Part shown: positions 1-7,331 of the stretch, in pieces
How positions within the stretch are numbered: position 1 is the first letter of the stretch
How the letters are laid out: each line of letters begins with the position of its first letter
Assembly: GCA_016787295.1 (NCBI GenBank)
Contig: JAEUUX010000121.1
Span: 1-64,000, forward strand
DNA: 64,000 bases
Direction: 5' to 3'
From: Chitinophagales bacterium
GTDB taxonomy: Bacteria > Bacteroidota > Bacteroidia > Chitinophagales > UBA2359
Made by a program: the position numbers and the translations under genes
The notes under the pieces: model-generated
Told to the model about the DNA's origin: nothing
The model's database searches: none
Seen by the model: only the letters and a program-made list of their open reading frames with translations

Positions 1-545
1 AAAACACTTGCTTTTTTAAAAAAACATTTGATTTTGGTTAAAAAACATTTGATTTTGGTTAAAAAACATTTGATTTTGGTTAAAAAACATTTGATTTTGG
101 TTAAAAAACATTTGATTTTGGTTAAAAAACACTTGATTTTGGTTAAAAAACATTTGATTTTGGTTAAAAAACACTTGATTTTGGTTAAAAAACACTTGAT
201 TTTGGTTAAAAAACACTTGATTTTTGAAAAAAAACACTTGATTTTGGTTAAAAAACATTTGATTTTGGTTGAAAAACATTTGATTTTGGTTGAAAAACAC
301 TTGATTTTGGACAGAAAACATTTGATTTTGAAAAAAAACACTTGATTTTGGACAGAAAACATTTGATTTTGGTTGAAAAACATTTGATTTTGGTTGAAAA
401 ACACTTGATTTTGAAAAAAAACACTTGCTTTCGGAAAAAAACACTTGCTTTCGGAAAAAAACACTTGCTTTTGGACGGAAAACATTTGCTTTTTAAAAAA
501 AAACACTTGATTTTGGTTGAAAAACAATTGATTTTGGACAGAAAA
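1..545. repeat. Tandem array of ~21-bp A-tract units
   Basis: About 26 head-to-tail units of 21 bp. Each has a run of about six A, then CA(T/C)TTGATTTTGGTT. Units are nearly identical on the left and drift on the right, where TTGCTTTCGG and TTGGACAGAAAAC variants appear. The array runs off the left edge, so its full size is unknown. Because 21 is a multiple of three and the unit lacks stops in several frames, long heptapeptide-repeat reading frames appear on both strands; I treat these as artefacts. No unique spacers separate the units, so it is not a CRISPR. A 21-bp period equals two turns of B-DNA, so the A-tracts are helically phased and the DNA should be intrinsically curved (inference). 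Confidence 0.9.
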
Positions 546-604
546 CGCAAAATTATAACAATAACCTACCAAGCATTACAACCCAAACAAAAAAACTTTT
601 TATA

Positions 605-1366
605 ATGCAAACCCATATCCAACTTTCTCAACACACCTACACCATTAATCTATCACAACCGCTTAACATTGCCATTCCTTTGAAGGCAGGCATGGAAACC
701 GTCAATTGTTTTTATGCACCGCCTTTGGATATTTCGCCTGTTCGCATGGGCGATTTTGTGGGTGATGTGACGCAAGGAGGCGTGGTGAATTTCAAGAACG
801 TGCAATTAAACCCACATGGTAATGGCACGCACACCGAATGTGTAGGACACATTGCACCTGTTCCTTACACTATCAATCAATGTTTAACAGAGTTTTTTGT
901 GTTGGCACAACTTATCAGCCTATATCCACAAAAAATGGAGAATGGTGACCGCCTCATCACCTTGTCACAACTGCAAGAACATTGGCAAAACAACAACGAC
1001 TGCAAGGCTATTGTCATTCGTACCCTCCCCAACGATGAATGGAAATTGCGTACCCACTATTCGGGCAGCAATCCACCCTATTTGTCCGCCGAAGCAGCGC
1101 AGTTTTTGGTGGACAAAGGCATCGAACACCTACTTATCGACCTTCCGTCGGTGGATAGAGAAATTGATGGCGGCATGTTGGCAGCACACCATATCTTTTG
1201 GCAATATCCCCACGACATTCGTTTGGGTGCCAGCATTAGCGAGTTGATATATGTTCCCAACGATTTGCAAGATGGTTGGTATTTTGTCAATTTGATGATT
1301 TGCAGCTTAGAATTGGACGCAGCACCGAGCAAACCCATTTTGTATAAAGTAGAAAGTATTCATTAA
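605..1366 (+). CDS. Cyclase-family (kynurenine formamidase-like) metal hydrolase
   Basis: This 253-residue protein matches the cyclase family (PF04199), metal-dependent amide hydrolases that include bacterial kynurenine formamidase. The family metal motif HxGTHxD/E is visible at residues 71-78 as HGNGTHTE, with a further His at 82 and a DLPSVDRE segment in the C-terminal half. The ATG at 605 directly follows the tandem array. No kynurenine-pathway gene (kynureninase, tryptophan dioxygenase) lies nearby, so the substrate cannot be named; family members also act on cyclic imides and other amides. The protein has no signal peptide and is probably cytosolic. The next gene is 115 bp away behind its own promoter, so this is likely a single-gene unit. 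Confidence 0.85.
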   Translation: MQTHIQLSQHTYTINLSQPLNIAIPLKAGMETVNCFYAPPLDISPVRMGDFVGDVTQGGVVNFKNVQLNPHGNGTHTECVGHIAPVPYTINQCLTEFFVLAQLISLYPQKMENGDRLITLSQLQEHWQNNNDCKAIVIRTLPNDEWKLRTHYSGSNPPYLSAEAAQFLVDKGIEHLLIDLPSVDREIDGGMLAAHHIFWQYPHDIRLGASISELIYVPNDLQDGWYFVNLMICSLELDAAPSKPILYKVESIH

Positions 1367-1456
1367 AACATTCTCTTGCGTCTTGTTTTGTGACTATATT
1401 GTTTTGTTGGAGTCATATAACAAAATGTTCGTGGCAAGCCCCAAAAGAAAAAACAG

Positions 1457-1464
1457 TACCTTTG
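1457..1464 (+). promoter_or_regulatory. Bacteroidota -7 box upstream of the adenine methylase
   Basis: TACCTTTG matches the TAnnTTTG consensus. Transcription would start near 1471, which excludes the TTG at 1472 as a useful start codon and favours the ATG at 1481. I do not see a convincing -33 TTG. Confidence 0.5.
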
Positions 1465-1480
1465 AGAAAATTTGATAAAA

Positions 1481-2407
1481 ATGAAATTACCACATCCAAT
1501 ACCATATCAAGGAAGTAAGCGGAATTTGGCAGATAAGATATTGTCTTACTTTCCCTTAAAAGTAAACAGACTTTTTGAACCTTTCGCAGGTTCAGCGGCT
1601 ATAACAATTGCTTCTGCATACCATTGCAAGGCAAATCACTTCGTTATAAATGACATAAACGAGCCTCTTATAAATTTGTGGGATAAAATCATTAACTATC
1701 CGGAGCAATTAATAAACGAATATCATTTCATTTGGAATAGCCAAATCGGAAGAGAGGAAGCGTATTACTATGAGGCAAGGGAAATTTTTAATAATACTCA
1801 AAAACCAGAATACCTGCTTTTTATGTTGGCGAAATGTGTTAAAGCCGCTGTTCGCTATAATTCGAATGGAGAGTTTAACCAAAGCCCAGATAAAAGGCGA
1901 TTAGGTAGAACCCCATCTAATATGCGTGAAGATATACTTAACGTTTCGCAGTTGCTTAAAAATAAAGTTACACTTCTTTCATTGGATTATGATGAGGTGA
2001 TAGCAACGGCAAGTAAAGATGATTTAATTTATCTTGACCCACCCTATCAAGGAACAGGTCAGACTGGCGGATTTAGGTATATGCAAGATTTAAAACATGA
2101 CGATTTTGTGCTTTCACTTTTTCAACTGAATAAAAGAAACATTCCTTTTTTGTTGAGTTATGATGGGCGCACAGGTGATAAACATTTTGGAAAACCGTTA
2201 CCCGATGCGCTAAATTTAACCAAAATTGAAATTGATGCAGGCAGATCATCAATAGCAACACTACTAAACAGGGTTGAAAATACATACGAAGCCTTATATT
2301 TGTCGCCTTCATTACTAAACCAAATTCACTTTAAACCACAACCTTCATTTATACAAACATCGTTCAAGAGCAGCAAGGGACGTGAGAGAAGCAGGAATAC
2401 CACTTGA
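1481..2407 (+). CDS. Dam-type (D12 class) N6-adenine DNA methyltransferase
   Basis: The protein shows the alpha-class adenine methylase architecture: an N-terminal PYQGSK segment (residues 8-13), the SAM-binding FEPFAGS motif (33-39) and the catalytic DPPY motif at 186-189. It would transfer a methyl group from S-adenosylmethionine to adenine in a short DNA site; Dam, DpnM and M.EcoRV belong to this class, and the exact site cannot be read from the sequence. The last ~25 residues, after the LYLSP segment, look atypical and run into an out-of-phase remnant of another gene, so the C-terminus may be a deletion junction. With no intact nuclease beside it, this is probably an orphan methylase left from a type II restriction-modification system. 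Confidence 0.88.
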   Translation: MKLPHPIPYQGSKRNLADKILSYFPLKVNRLFEPFAGSAAITIASAYHCKANHFVINDINEPLINLWDKIINYPEQLINEYHFIWNSQIGREEAYYYEAREIFNNTQKPEYLLFMLAKCVKAAVRYNSNGEFNQSPDKRRLGRTPSNMREDILNVSQLLKNKVTLLSLDYDEVIATASKDDLIYLDPPYQGTGQTGGFRYMQDLKHDDFVLSLFQLNKRNIPFLLSYDGRTGDKHFGKPLPDALNLTKIEIDAGRSSIATLLNRVENTYEALYLSPSLLNQIHFKPQPSFIQTSFKSSKGRERSRNTT

Positions 2408-2751
2408 AACATTCAACGTAAAGTCAGAAGCAGGAAAATCAATAGCCGCCTACAAATTTGGAGACCTAACTAAAATACTGTGGGTCTTGTAATAGAGCAA
2501 AATCATGGTCTTGTGAACATTGCGACAATTGGACTGGGCAAAAGGAAATGGAACTTTGCCTCAAATGTTATTGGGGTAATCCAACTAATTATGACCATAT
2601 TGCTCTACAAGAAATTAGAATATTAGCGTTAATCTGGCAAGACAACGAAATAACGTTCTTTGAAGCCTTACAAAAAGAAGCAGAAAAGGACAAATTGCAG
2701 TTAGCAGAACACGTTAAAAATTTAATCGAAAAACATTTGAAGAAAAAATAA
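2361..2751 (+). pseudogene. Broken Cys-rich gene downstream of methylase, probable restriction-enzyme remnant
   Basis: Two out-of-phase fragments can be joined. The first (about 2361-2480) encodes a winged-helix-like stretch beginning RSRAARDVREAGIPLETF and ending in KFGDL. The second (about 2482-2751) encodes YCGSCNRAKSWSCEHC, then a third CxxC pair (LCLKCYW), and ends in a Lys-rich helix. The six cysteines in three CxxC pairs suggest a zinc ribbon. No start codon and no single open frame covers both parts, and the N-terminal portion is missing. Position directly behind an adenine methylase makes a decayed restriction endonuclease the simplest reading, but I do not recognise the family with certainty. 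Confidence 0.55.
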
Positions 2752-2887
2752 ATACCACGAACAAAATACTGCCGCCCACAGCCCAATCCGCAAAGCCAAC
2801 GCAGGGCTGTGTAACAGTTTCCTCTCCCAAACTGATTTCTGTAATCTCTTAATTTTATTATAAAGCTATAGATAAACAAAAGTTTCG

Positions 2888-2895
2888 TAACTTTG
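2888..2895 (+). promoter_or_regulatory. Bacteroidota -7 box in the 2752-3066 gap
   Basis: TAACTTTG matches TAnnTTTG. Transcription would start near 2902, 165 nt ahead of the dynamin-like gene and just ahead of a 25-codon reading frame at 2911. The remainder of the 2752-3066 gap holds nothing I recognise. Confidence 0.5.
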
Positions 2896-2910
2896 CGGAA
2901 AAAATGTACT

Positions 2911-2988
2911 ATGCAGATAGTAACTGGAAAAACGGCATCCAGAAAAACCAAAAACATTATTCGATTAAATGAGGTTTATCGGAAATAA
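2911..2988 (+). other. 25-codon reading frame behind a promoter, possible gene stub
   Basis: An ATG 16 bp behind the -7 box opens a 25-residue basic peptide starting MQIVTGKTASRKTK and ending at a TAA. It could be the leftover 5' end of a deleted gene, a leader peptide for the downstream GTPase gene, or chance. The only support is the promoter spacing. Confidence 0.2.
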
Positions 2989-3066
2989 AGAAAATTTGAT
3001 AGCCTATTGGAATTAACTCTCTCCCAAACTATCCTCCCCATCCCACAAAAAAATCCCATACCACAA

Positions 3067-4794
3067 ATGACCAATTCACACCTAATAGACACCTCCTTAG
3101 AACAATACAAAAGTGTTGTTGACGATTTGTTCAAAGAGCTGCACGATTTGACCGAGCGACTTCGCTTAGAAAAAATGGCAGAGACAGTCGACGAAATTCG
3201 GACACGCCTCAACGAACCTTTTTTGTTTGTCATTGTCGGCGAGGTGAAAGTGGGCAAAAGTAGCTTTGTCAATGCCTTGCTCGAATCGAGCCAAGAAATT
3301 TGCAAAGTAGCTCCCGACCCTTGTACCGATACCATACAACAAATTGTATATGGCGATGAGGAAAAAGTAATTCCTATCAACGCACATTTGCGCAAAATCA
3401 CCATGCCCGCCGACATCCTCCAATACATCGCTATTGTAGATACGCCCGGCACCAACACCATCATCACCGAACATACCGAAATTACGGAACGCTTTATTCC
3501 GATTAGCGATTTGATTATTTTTGTTTTCGAAGCCAAAAATCCTTATCGACAATCGGCATGGCAATTCTTTGATTTCATTAGCAAAGAATGGCGCAAAAAA
3601 GTGGTGTTTGTCCTCCAGCAAGCCGATTTGATGGAGCCAGAAGACTTGGAAGTCAACATAAAAGGCGTAATAGAATACGCCCAAAAACGCGGTATTGAAA
3701 AGCCACAATTGTTTTGTGTATCCGCAAAATTGGAACAAAAAGGCTTCACCGACCGCAGTGGTTTCAAAGACATCAGACAATATATCCACGACAACGTGAC
3801 AGGTGGAAATGTGGTGCGCCTCAAAATGCAAAGCCTCCTCAACACCTCCAAACCCATTATGGACACCCTAAAACAGGGCGTTCATTTCCGAGCCGAACAA
3901 ATGAAAGCTGATACCGCTTTTCGCTCCCGCATTGGCATATTGTTGGACGGTGCCGAAAAACGTTCTGCCGAGCAAGTCGAAAGTTTAGACAAAGAACTTT
4001 TGAACGAATATGACCGCATCACAGACAGCATTCAGCGCGAGTTTGAAGAAGGTTTAGGTTTCTTTAATTTGCTCAAAAAATCGTTTTTATCCATTTTCGA
4101 CTCGTCCGAAGGCATGAAAGAATGGTCAAACCGCATCATCGGACGCATAGAAAGTGAACTTCGACCCGCCTTAGAAAACAAAATGCGCGAAGGTTTGAGC
4201 AGTCTTGCCGACAGCATTCAATACATGGCAACGAGCATCGATAACGAAATTTTGAAAAGCAAAGTAGGCATCAAAAGCAACAACCAAGTCTTTGCAGACA
4301 TTGCTAACAAACGCCAAGAAAAATTCGAACAACTGCACCGCAACCTCACCGAGTGGGCAAACGATGCTAACAATTTCGTGGCTTCCGACTTGCTCCACCA
4401 AAGCAACAGCTTATTGCCACAAATGCAAGCAGGTGGAGCGTTGGCAGTCATTGGCGGCGTGTTGGCAGCCATCACACACGGCACATTCTTGGACATCACT
4501 GGCGGCATATTGTCCGTAGCAGGTTTGGCAATTGCAGGTGTGGCAGCAGCGTTTAGCAAAAACAAAATCATCAGCCAGTTTGCCGACGAAATCGCCAAAG
4601 GCAGACGCAAATTGGACGACCAATTGGAGGAAAAACTAAAAAGTTATGTGCGCGAAATCAAAAACAAAATCAACCACAACTTTTTCGAATTTGACACCTT
4701 CCTTGCCGAAGAACGCCGTCAGTTGGACGAACTAATGACGACCTACACACAGTTAGACACCAAATTCACCAATTTGGAGAAAGAACTATCATAG
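3067..4794 (+). CDS. Bacterial dynamin-like GTPase
   Basis: A 575-residue large GTPase. The P-loop GEVKVGKSS lies at residues 58-66, a TDT switch-I segment near 87-89, and the G3 motif DTPG at 125-128. The G4 position reads QQAD (184-187) rather than NKxD. A helical stalk follows, then a Gly/Ala-rich hydrophobic pair at about 455-497 that resembles the membrane-inserting paddle of bacterial dynamins, and a coiled-coil C-terminus. Such proteins bind and remodel membranes and are often encoded in pairs; here only one is present. I chose the ATG at 3067 over the upstream TTG because the extra residues are Pro/Ile-rich and unlike the family. A bidirectional terminator follows. Confidence 0.85.
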   Translation: MTNSHLIDTSLEQYKSVVDDLFKELHDLTERLRLEKMAETVDEIRTRLNEPFLFVIVGEVKVGKSSFVNALLESSQEICKVAPDPCTDTIQQIVYGDEEKVIPINAHLRKITMPADILQYIAIVDTPGTNTIITEHTEITERFIPISDLIIFVFEAKNPYRQSAWQFFDFISKEWRKKVVFVLQQADLMEPEDLEVNIKGVIEYAQKRGIEKPQLFCVSAKLEQKGFTDRSGFKDIRQYIHDNVTGGNVVRLKMQSLLNTSKPIMDTLKQGVHFRAEQMKADTAFRSRIGILLDGAEKRSAEQVESLDKELLNEYDRITDSIQREFEEGLGFFNLLKKSFLSIFDSSEGMKEWSNRIIGRIESELRPALENKMREGLSSLADSIQYMATSIDNEILKSKVGIKSNNQVFADIANKRQEKFEQLHRNLTEWANDANNFVASDLLHQSNSLLPQMQAGGALAVIGGVLAAITHGTFLDITGGILSVAGLAIAGVAAAFSKNKIISQFADEIAKGRRKLDDQLEEKLKSYVREIKNKINHNFFEFDTFLAEERRQLDELMTTYTQLDTKFTNLEKELS

Positions 4795-4833
4795 ACCAAT
4801 AACTGCCATTTTCGGCTTTCGATACCACCCAAT

Positions 4834-4870
4834 AAAAGCGGGCAACCTATCCAATAGGCTGCCCGCTTTT
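4834..4870. terminator. Bidirectional terminator
   Basis: A 17-bp stem with one mismatch and a 3-nt loop: the left arm begins AAAAGCGGGC and the right arm ends GCCCGCTTTT. A-run and U-run ends let it serve both the GTPase gene and the converging OsmC gene. Confidence 0.85.
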
Positions 4871-4878
4871 GCGTGTTA

Positions 4879-5286
4879 TCACCATTCAAATTTGATTTGC
4901 TTGTCAATGTCGGCGTGAAGACTGTACATAACAGGACAAGTTTTAGCCGCATTTTCCAACATACGGCGTTCTTTGTCGCTATACGTTTTCCCTTCAGGCA
5001 TTCGGAACGTGATATGTATGCCACCAATACGGCGCGGGTTGCTCTCCATAATTTTTTGCACTGCCACTTTTGTTCCCACCAAATCGATGTTTTCGCGGCG
5101 TGCCAAAATACCCATAATCGTCAGCATACAACTCCCAAGTGCCGTTGCTACCAAATCCGTAGGTGAAAAAGCCGCGCCTTGTCCTTGGTTATCTTTGGGT
5201 GCGTCGGTAATAATAGCTGTTTGCGACTCGATATGCACACACTCCGTTCGCAGGTCGCCCAAATAAGTAATTTCGGAAGTCATCAT
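4879..5286 (-). CDS. OsmC/Ohr-family peroxide-reducing protein
   Basis: This 135-residue protein belongs to the OsmC family, cytosolic thiol peroxidases that reduce organic hydroperoxides. Both redox-active cysteines are present: Cys53 in the GSCMLT motif and Cys117 in the CPVMYSL motif. The segment FSPTDLVATALGSC is typical of the YhfA/OsmC subgroup. Two ATG codons lie together at the start (5284-5286 and the next codon) and either is possible. It stands alone, converging on the dynamin-like gene across a shared terminator, and its upstream side carries a Rep-C repeat. Confidence 0.9.
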   Translation of the reverse strand: MMTSEITYLGDLRTECVHIESQTAIITDAPKDNQGQGAAFSPTDLVATALGSCMLTIMGILARRENIDLVGTKVAVQKIMESNPRRIGGIHITFRMPEGKTYSDKERRMLENAAKTCPVMYSLHADIDKQIKFEW

Positions 5287-5331
5287 GATTTTGTTTTTAT
5301 TGTTGGTCTAAAAATTTTTGTTGAATGATTA

Positions 5332-5449
5332 TTTTTTGGGCGTTCCCTGGCGGGCGGGCTGCTATGGGCTTCGCTTTGCTGCGGTGCTTCGACAAGCTAC
5401 GCACTGGCTAACGCCACCCTCCGCATCCCTAACGCGCTTCGCCACTTGG
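5332..5449 (+). repeat. Rep-C, GC-rich dispersed repeat, copy 1
   Basis: A roughly 118-bp GC-rich segment opening TTTTTTGGGCGTTCCCTG and closing with CGCGCTTCGCCA. The same sequence recurs at 61321-61436 (inverted) and 63639-63760. It is strikingly more GC-rich than its surroundings and holds several short self-complementary stretches. It lies between the OsmC gene start and the end of the BatC-like gene. Confidence 0.85.
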
Positions 5450-5468
5450 CAAAAAAGACGTTTTTTGC
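5449..5468 (-). terminator. Possible terminator of the BatC-like gene
   Basis: Arms GCAAAAAA and TTTTTTGC around GACG lie 50 bp past the stop codon on the minus strand. The stem is mostly A-T, so the call is weak. Confidence 0.35.
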
Positions 5469-5517
5469 TTTTTCAGATGCTTGAAATTTTTGAAAAATTT
5501 GTTTCTCTACCCCAAAA

Positions 5518-6393
5518 TCACCAATCCTTATCCGTCTCACTATTTTGTCGTCTTCCTTGAGCTTTTTTCAGTTTTTGCTGCACCTTCAACTCTTCGTTTT
5601 TCAAAGCCTCCAAAATGCGTGTTGCTTCCTGTAGGCTCATCTTTCTCACTTCTCCTTTCCTGCCTTCGCCCTCTTTTCCTCCCACAGCCGAGCTGGCATT
5701 CTCTCCCTCTTTTCCCGCTTCTCCTTTAGCTTGTCCTTGTTGACTTTGATTTTGCTGTTGTTGGTCTTGCTGCTGATTTTGTTGTTGGTTTTTATCTTGC
5801 TGCTGCTGTTGGTCTTGATTTTGTTGGTTTTGTTGATTTTGTTTGTTCTGCTGGTCTTGGTTTTGTTGTTGCTGGTTTTGTTCGTTTTGTTCGTTTTGTT
5901 GTTCGTTTTGTTGTTGATTTTGTTGGTCTTGATTTTGTTCGTTTTGTTGCTGTTGATTTTTATCTTGTTGTTGTTCGTTCTGTTGATTTTGCTGTTGTTG
6001 TGCATACGCCAAATTGTATTTAGCATCAGCATCATTAGGCTGCAAGCGCAACGATTTTTTATAGGCTTCGATACATTCTGCTGTTTTTTGTTGTTTCAAT
6101 AAGGCATTACCCAAGTTGTAATAGGCTAGTGCTTTGGTGGCATAGTAAGGCGATTCGATCGCAACGCGTTCGAATAATTGGGCGGCTTCGGCATATTTTT
6201 CTTGTGCATACAAAGCATCTGCCCAATTGAACCAAGCAGTTATTTGCCATTCGTTATTTTTGTTGGCGGCGGCTTCGTATTGGTCGGCGGCGGCAGTCCA
6301 TTGTTGTTGTGCATAGTACTGATTACCTTGATACAACAAAGTACTCGCAGCGGTCAAAAAAGCAAAAACACTCCAAATAACTAAGTATTTCAT
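5518..6393 (-). CDS. BatC-like TPR protein with long Gln/Asn-rich tract
   Basis: A 291-residue protein starting MKYLVIWSVFAFL, an N-terminal hydrophobic segment that may be a signal or anchor. Two to three TPR units follow (about residues 20-140), including NAL and YNLG signatures. Then comes a low-complexity tract of about 100 residues made almost only of Q, N, E, D and K. The C-terminus has the basic SLQEATRILEALKNEE segment and the terminal DW seen in BatC proteins of Bacteroidota aerotolerance (bat) operons. The other bat genes (batA, B, D, E) are not in this window, so the usual context is missing. I chose the ATG at 6393 because a -7 box lies at 6418-6425; the longer frame would start inside that promoter. 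Confidence 0.75.
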   Translation of the reverse strand: MKYLVIWSVFAFLTAASTLLYQGNQYYAQQQWTAAADQYEAAANKNNEWQITAWFNWADALYAQEKYAEAAQLFERVAIESPYYATKALAYYNLGNALLKQQKTAECIEAYKKSLRLQPNDADAKYNLAYAQQQQNQQNEQQQDKNQQQQNEQNQDQQNQQQNEQQNEQNEQNQQQQNQDQQNKQNQQNQQNQDQQQQQDKNQQQNQQQDQQQQNQSQQGQAKGEAGKEGENASSAVGGKEGEGRKGEVRKMSLQEATRILEALKNEELKVQQKLKKAQGRRQNSETDKDW

Positions 6394-6417
6394 TGGCGAA
6401 AAAAGGTTTAGAAGGGG

Positions 6418-6425
6418 CAAAGATA
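6418..6425 (-). promoter_or_regulatory. -7 box for the BatC-like gene
   Basis: On the minus strand this reads TATCTTTG, matching TAnnTTTG, 24 bp ahead of the chosen start codon. It is divergent from the promoter at 6468-6497. Confidence 0.5.
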
Positions 6426-6467
6426 AGGTTTTTATAACAAAATTGTGCCACATACAAGCAATTGTGT

Positions 6468-6497
6468 TGGAAAAATTAGCTTTTATTACTACCTTTG
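6468..6497 (+). promoter_or_regulatory. Promoter of the TANGO2-family gene
   Basis: A -33 TTG (6468-6470) and the -7 box TACCTTTG (6490-6497) are separated by 19 bp, a good match to Bacteroidota sigma-A promoters. Transcription would start near 6504, placing the start codon at 6535 rather than 6445. Confidence 0.6.
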
Positions 6498-6534
6498 CCA
6501 CGAATACGCCCGTATTTGCAAAACTGTCAACTGT

Positions 6535-7257
6535 ATGTGTACTGTCACTTTTGTGCCTACTTCGGCAAATTCGTTCTTGCTCACATCTAATAGGGACGAG
6601 TATCGCTTGCGACCCACTTTGCCACCACAGTTATACGAGTGGAATGGTGAAATTTTGTGTTTCCCGAAAGACCAACAGGCAGGTGGCACCTGGATTGTGA
6701 CTCACCCCCAATTTACTTTGTGTTTGCTAAATGGTGCTTTTGAGACACATGTTCGCAAAGAAAGTTATCGTCAAAGCAGAGGCAAAATTTTGCTCGATTT
6801 TTTTGAGTATCGCTCCGTAAACCTTTTTTTACAAAACTATCGTTGGGAGGGTATCGAGCCGTTTACCTTGTTGTTGATAGAACATAACCATAAACAACTC
6901 ACCGAAGTTCGCTGGGACGAGACGGAGCAACTGCATGTTCGGACATTGCCCACCAATGTAGCCCACATTTGGTCGTCGGCAACGCTATATGCGGCTTCTG
7001 TGCGGCAGTTGCGCCAAAAATGGTTCGAGGCTTGGCTATTGGAATATACACAACCAACAGTGACAAGCATTATACAGTTTCACCGATTTGGAGGCAATGG
7101 CGACTCTTCTAACGACTTGGTGATGAACCGCGCCAATATCGTGCAAACCCTAAGCACGACTTGCATCGATTTCGTGCCGCACCAGCACCATACTGTTTAT
7201 TATCGTGAGTATTTGCAGCCCACTTTATTGGAGCAACATTTGCCCATAGCCTTGTAA
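6535..7257 (+). CDS. TANGO2 / NRDE-family protein
   Basis: The protein begins MCTVTFVPT and carries TSNRDE at residues 17-22, the two signatures of the NRDE (TANGO2, PF05742) family, including the conserved Cys2 that becomes N-terminal after Met removal. The family's biochemical role is unsettled; animal TANGO2 has been tied to lipid and haem handling. The reading frame extends 30 codons further upstream, but the MCTVTF start is the family start and fits the promoter. Length (240 residues) is normal. There is no signal peptide. The next gene, an ABC permease, lies 74 bp downstream and may share the transcript. Confidence 0.85.
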   Translation: MCTVTFVPTSANSFLLTSNRDEYRLRPTLPPQLYEWNGEILCFPKDQQAGGTWIVTHPQFTLCLLNGAFETHVRKESYRQSRGKILLDFFEYRSVNLFLQNYRWEGIEPFTLLLIEHNHKQLTEVRWDETEQLHVRTLPTNVAHIWSSATLYAASVRQLRQKWFEAWLLEYTQPTVTSIIQFHRFGGNGDSSNDLVMNRANIVQTLSTTCIDFVPHQHHTVYYREYLQPTLLEQHLPIAL

Positions 7258-7331
7258 AAAAACTGCTACTGTTTTGAACACTCAATAACACTATTTTAAA
7301 AAGCAGCATATCTTGCTCATAAACTCCGACA

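Noticed and set aside
1-545. CRISPR array
   Set aside because: Units are contiguous with no unique spacers and no cas genes are present.
16-605. Long heptapeptide-repeat reading frames in both strands of the first array
   Set aside because: They exist only because the repeat period is a multiple of three and lacks stops; no promoter or start context supports them.
1472-1480. TTG start for the adenine methylase
   Set aside because: It coincides with the expected transcription start from the -7 box at 1457.
5731-6102. Leu-rich plus-strand reading frame opposite the BatC-like gene
   Set aside because: It is the antisense of the Gln/Asn-rich tract.
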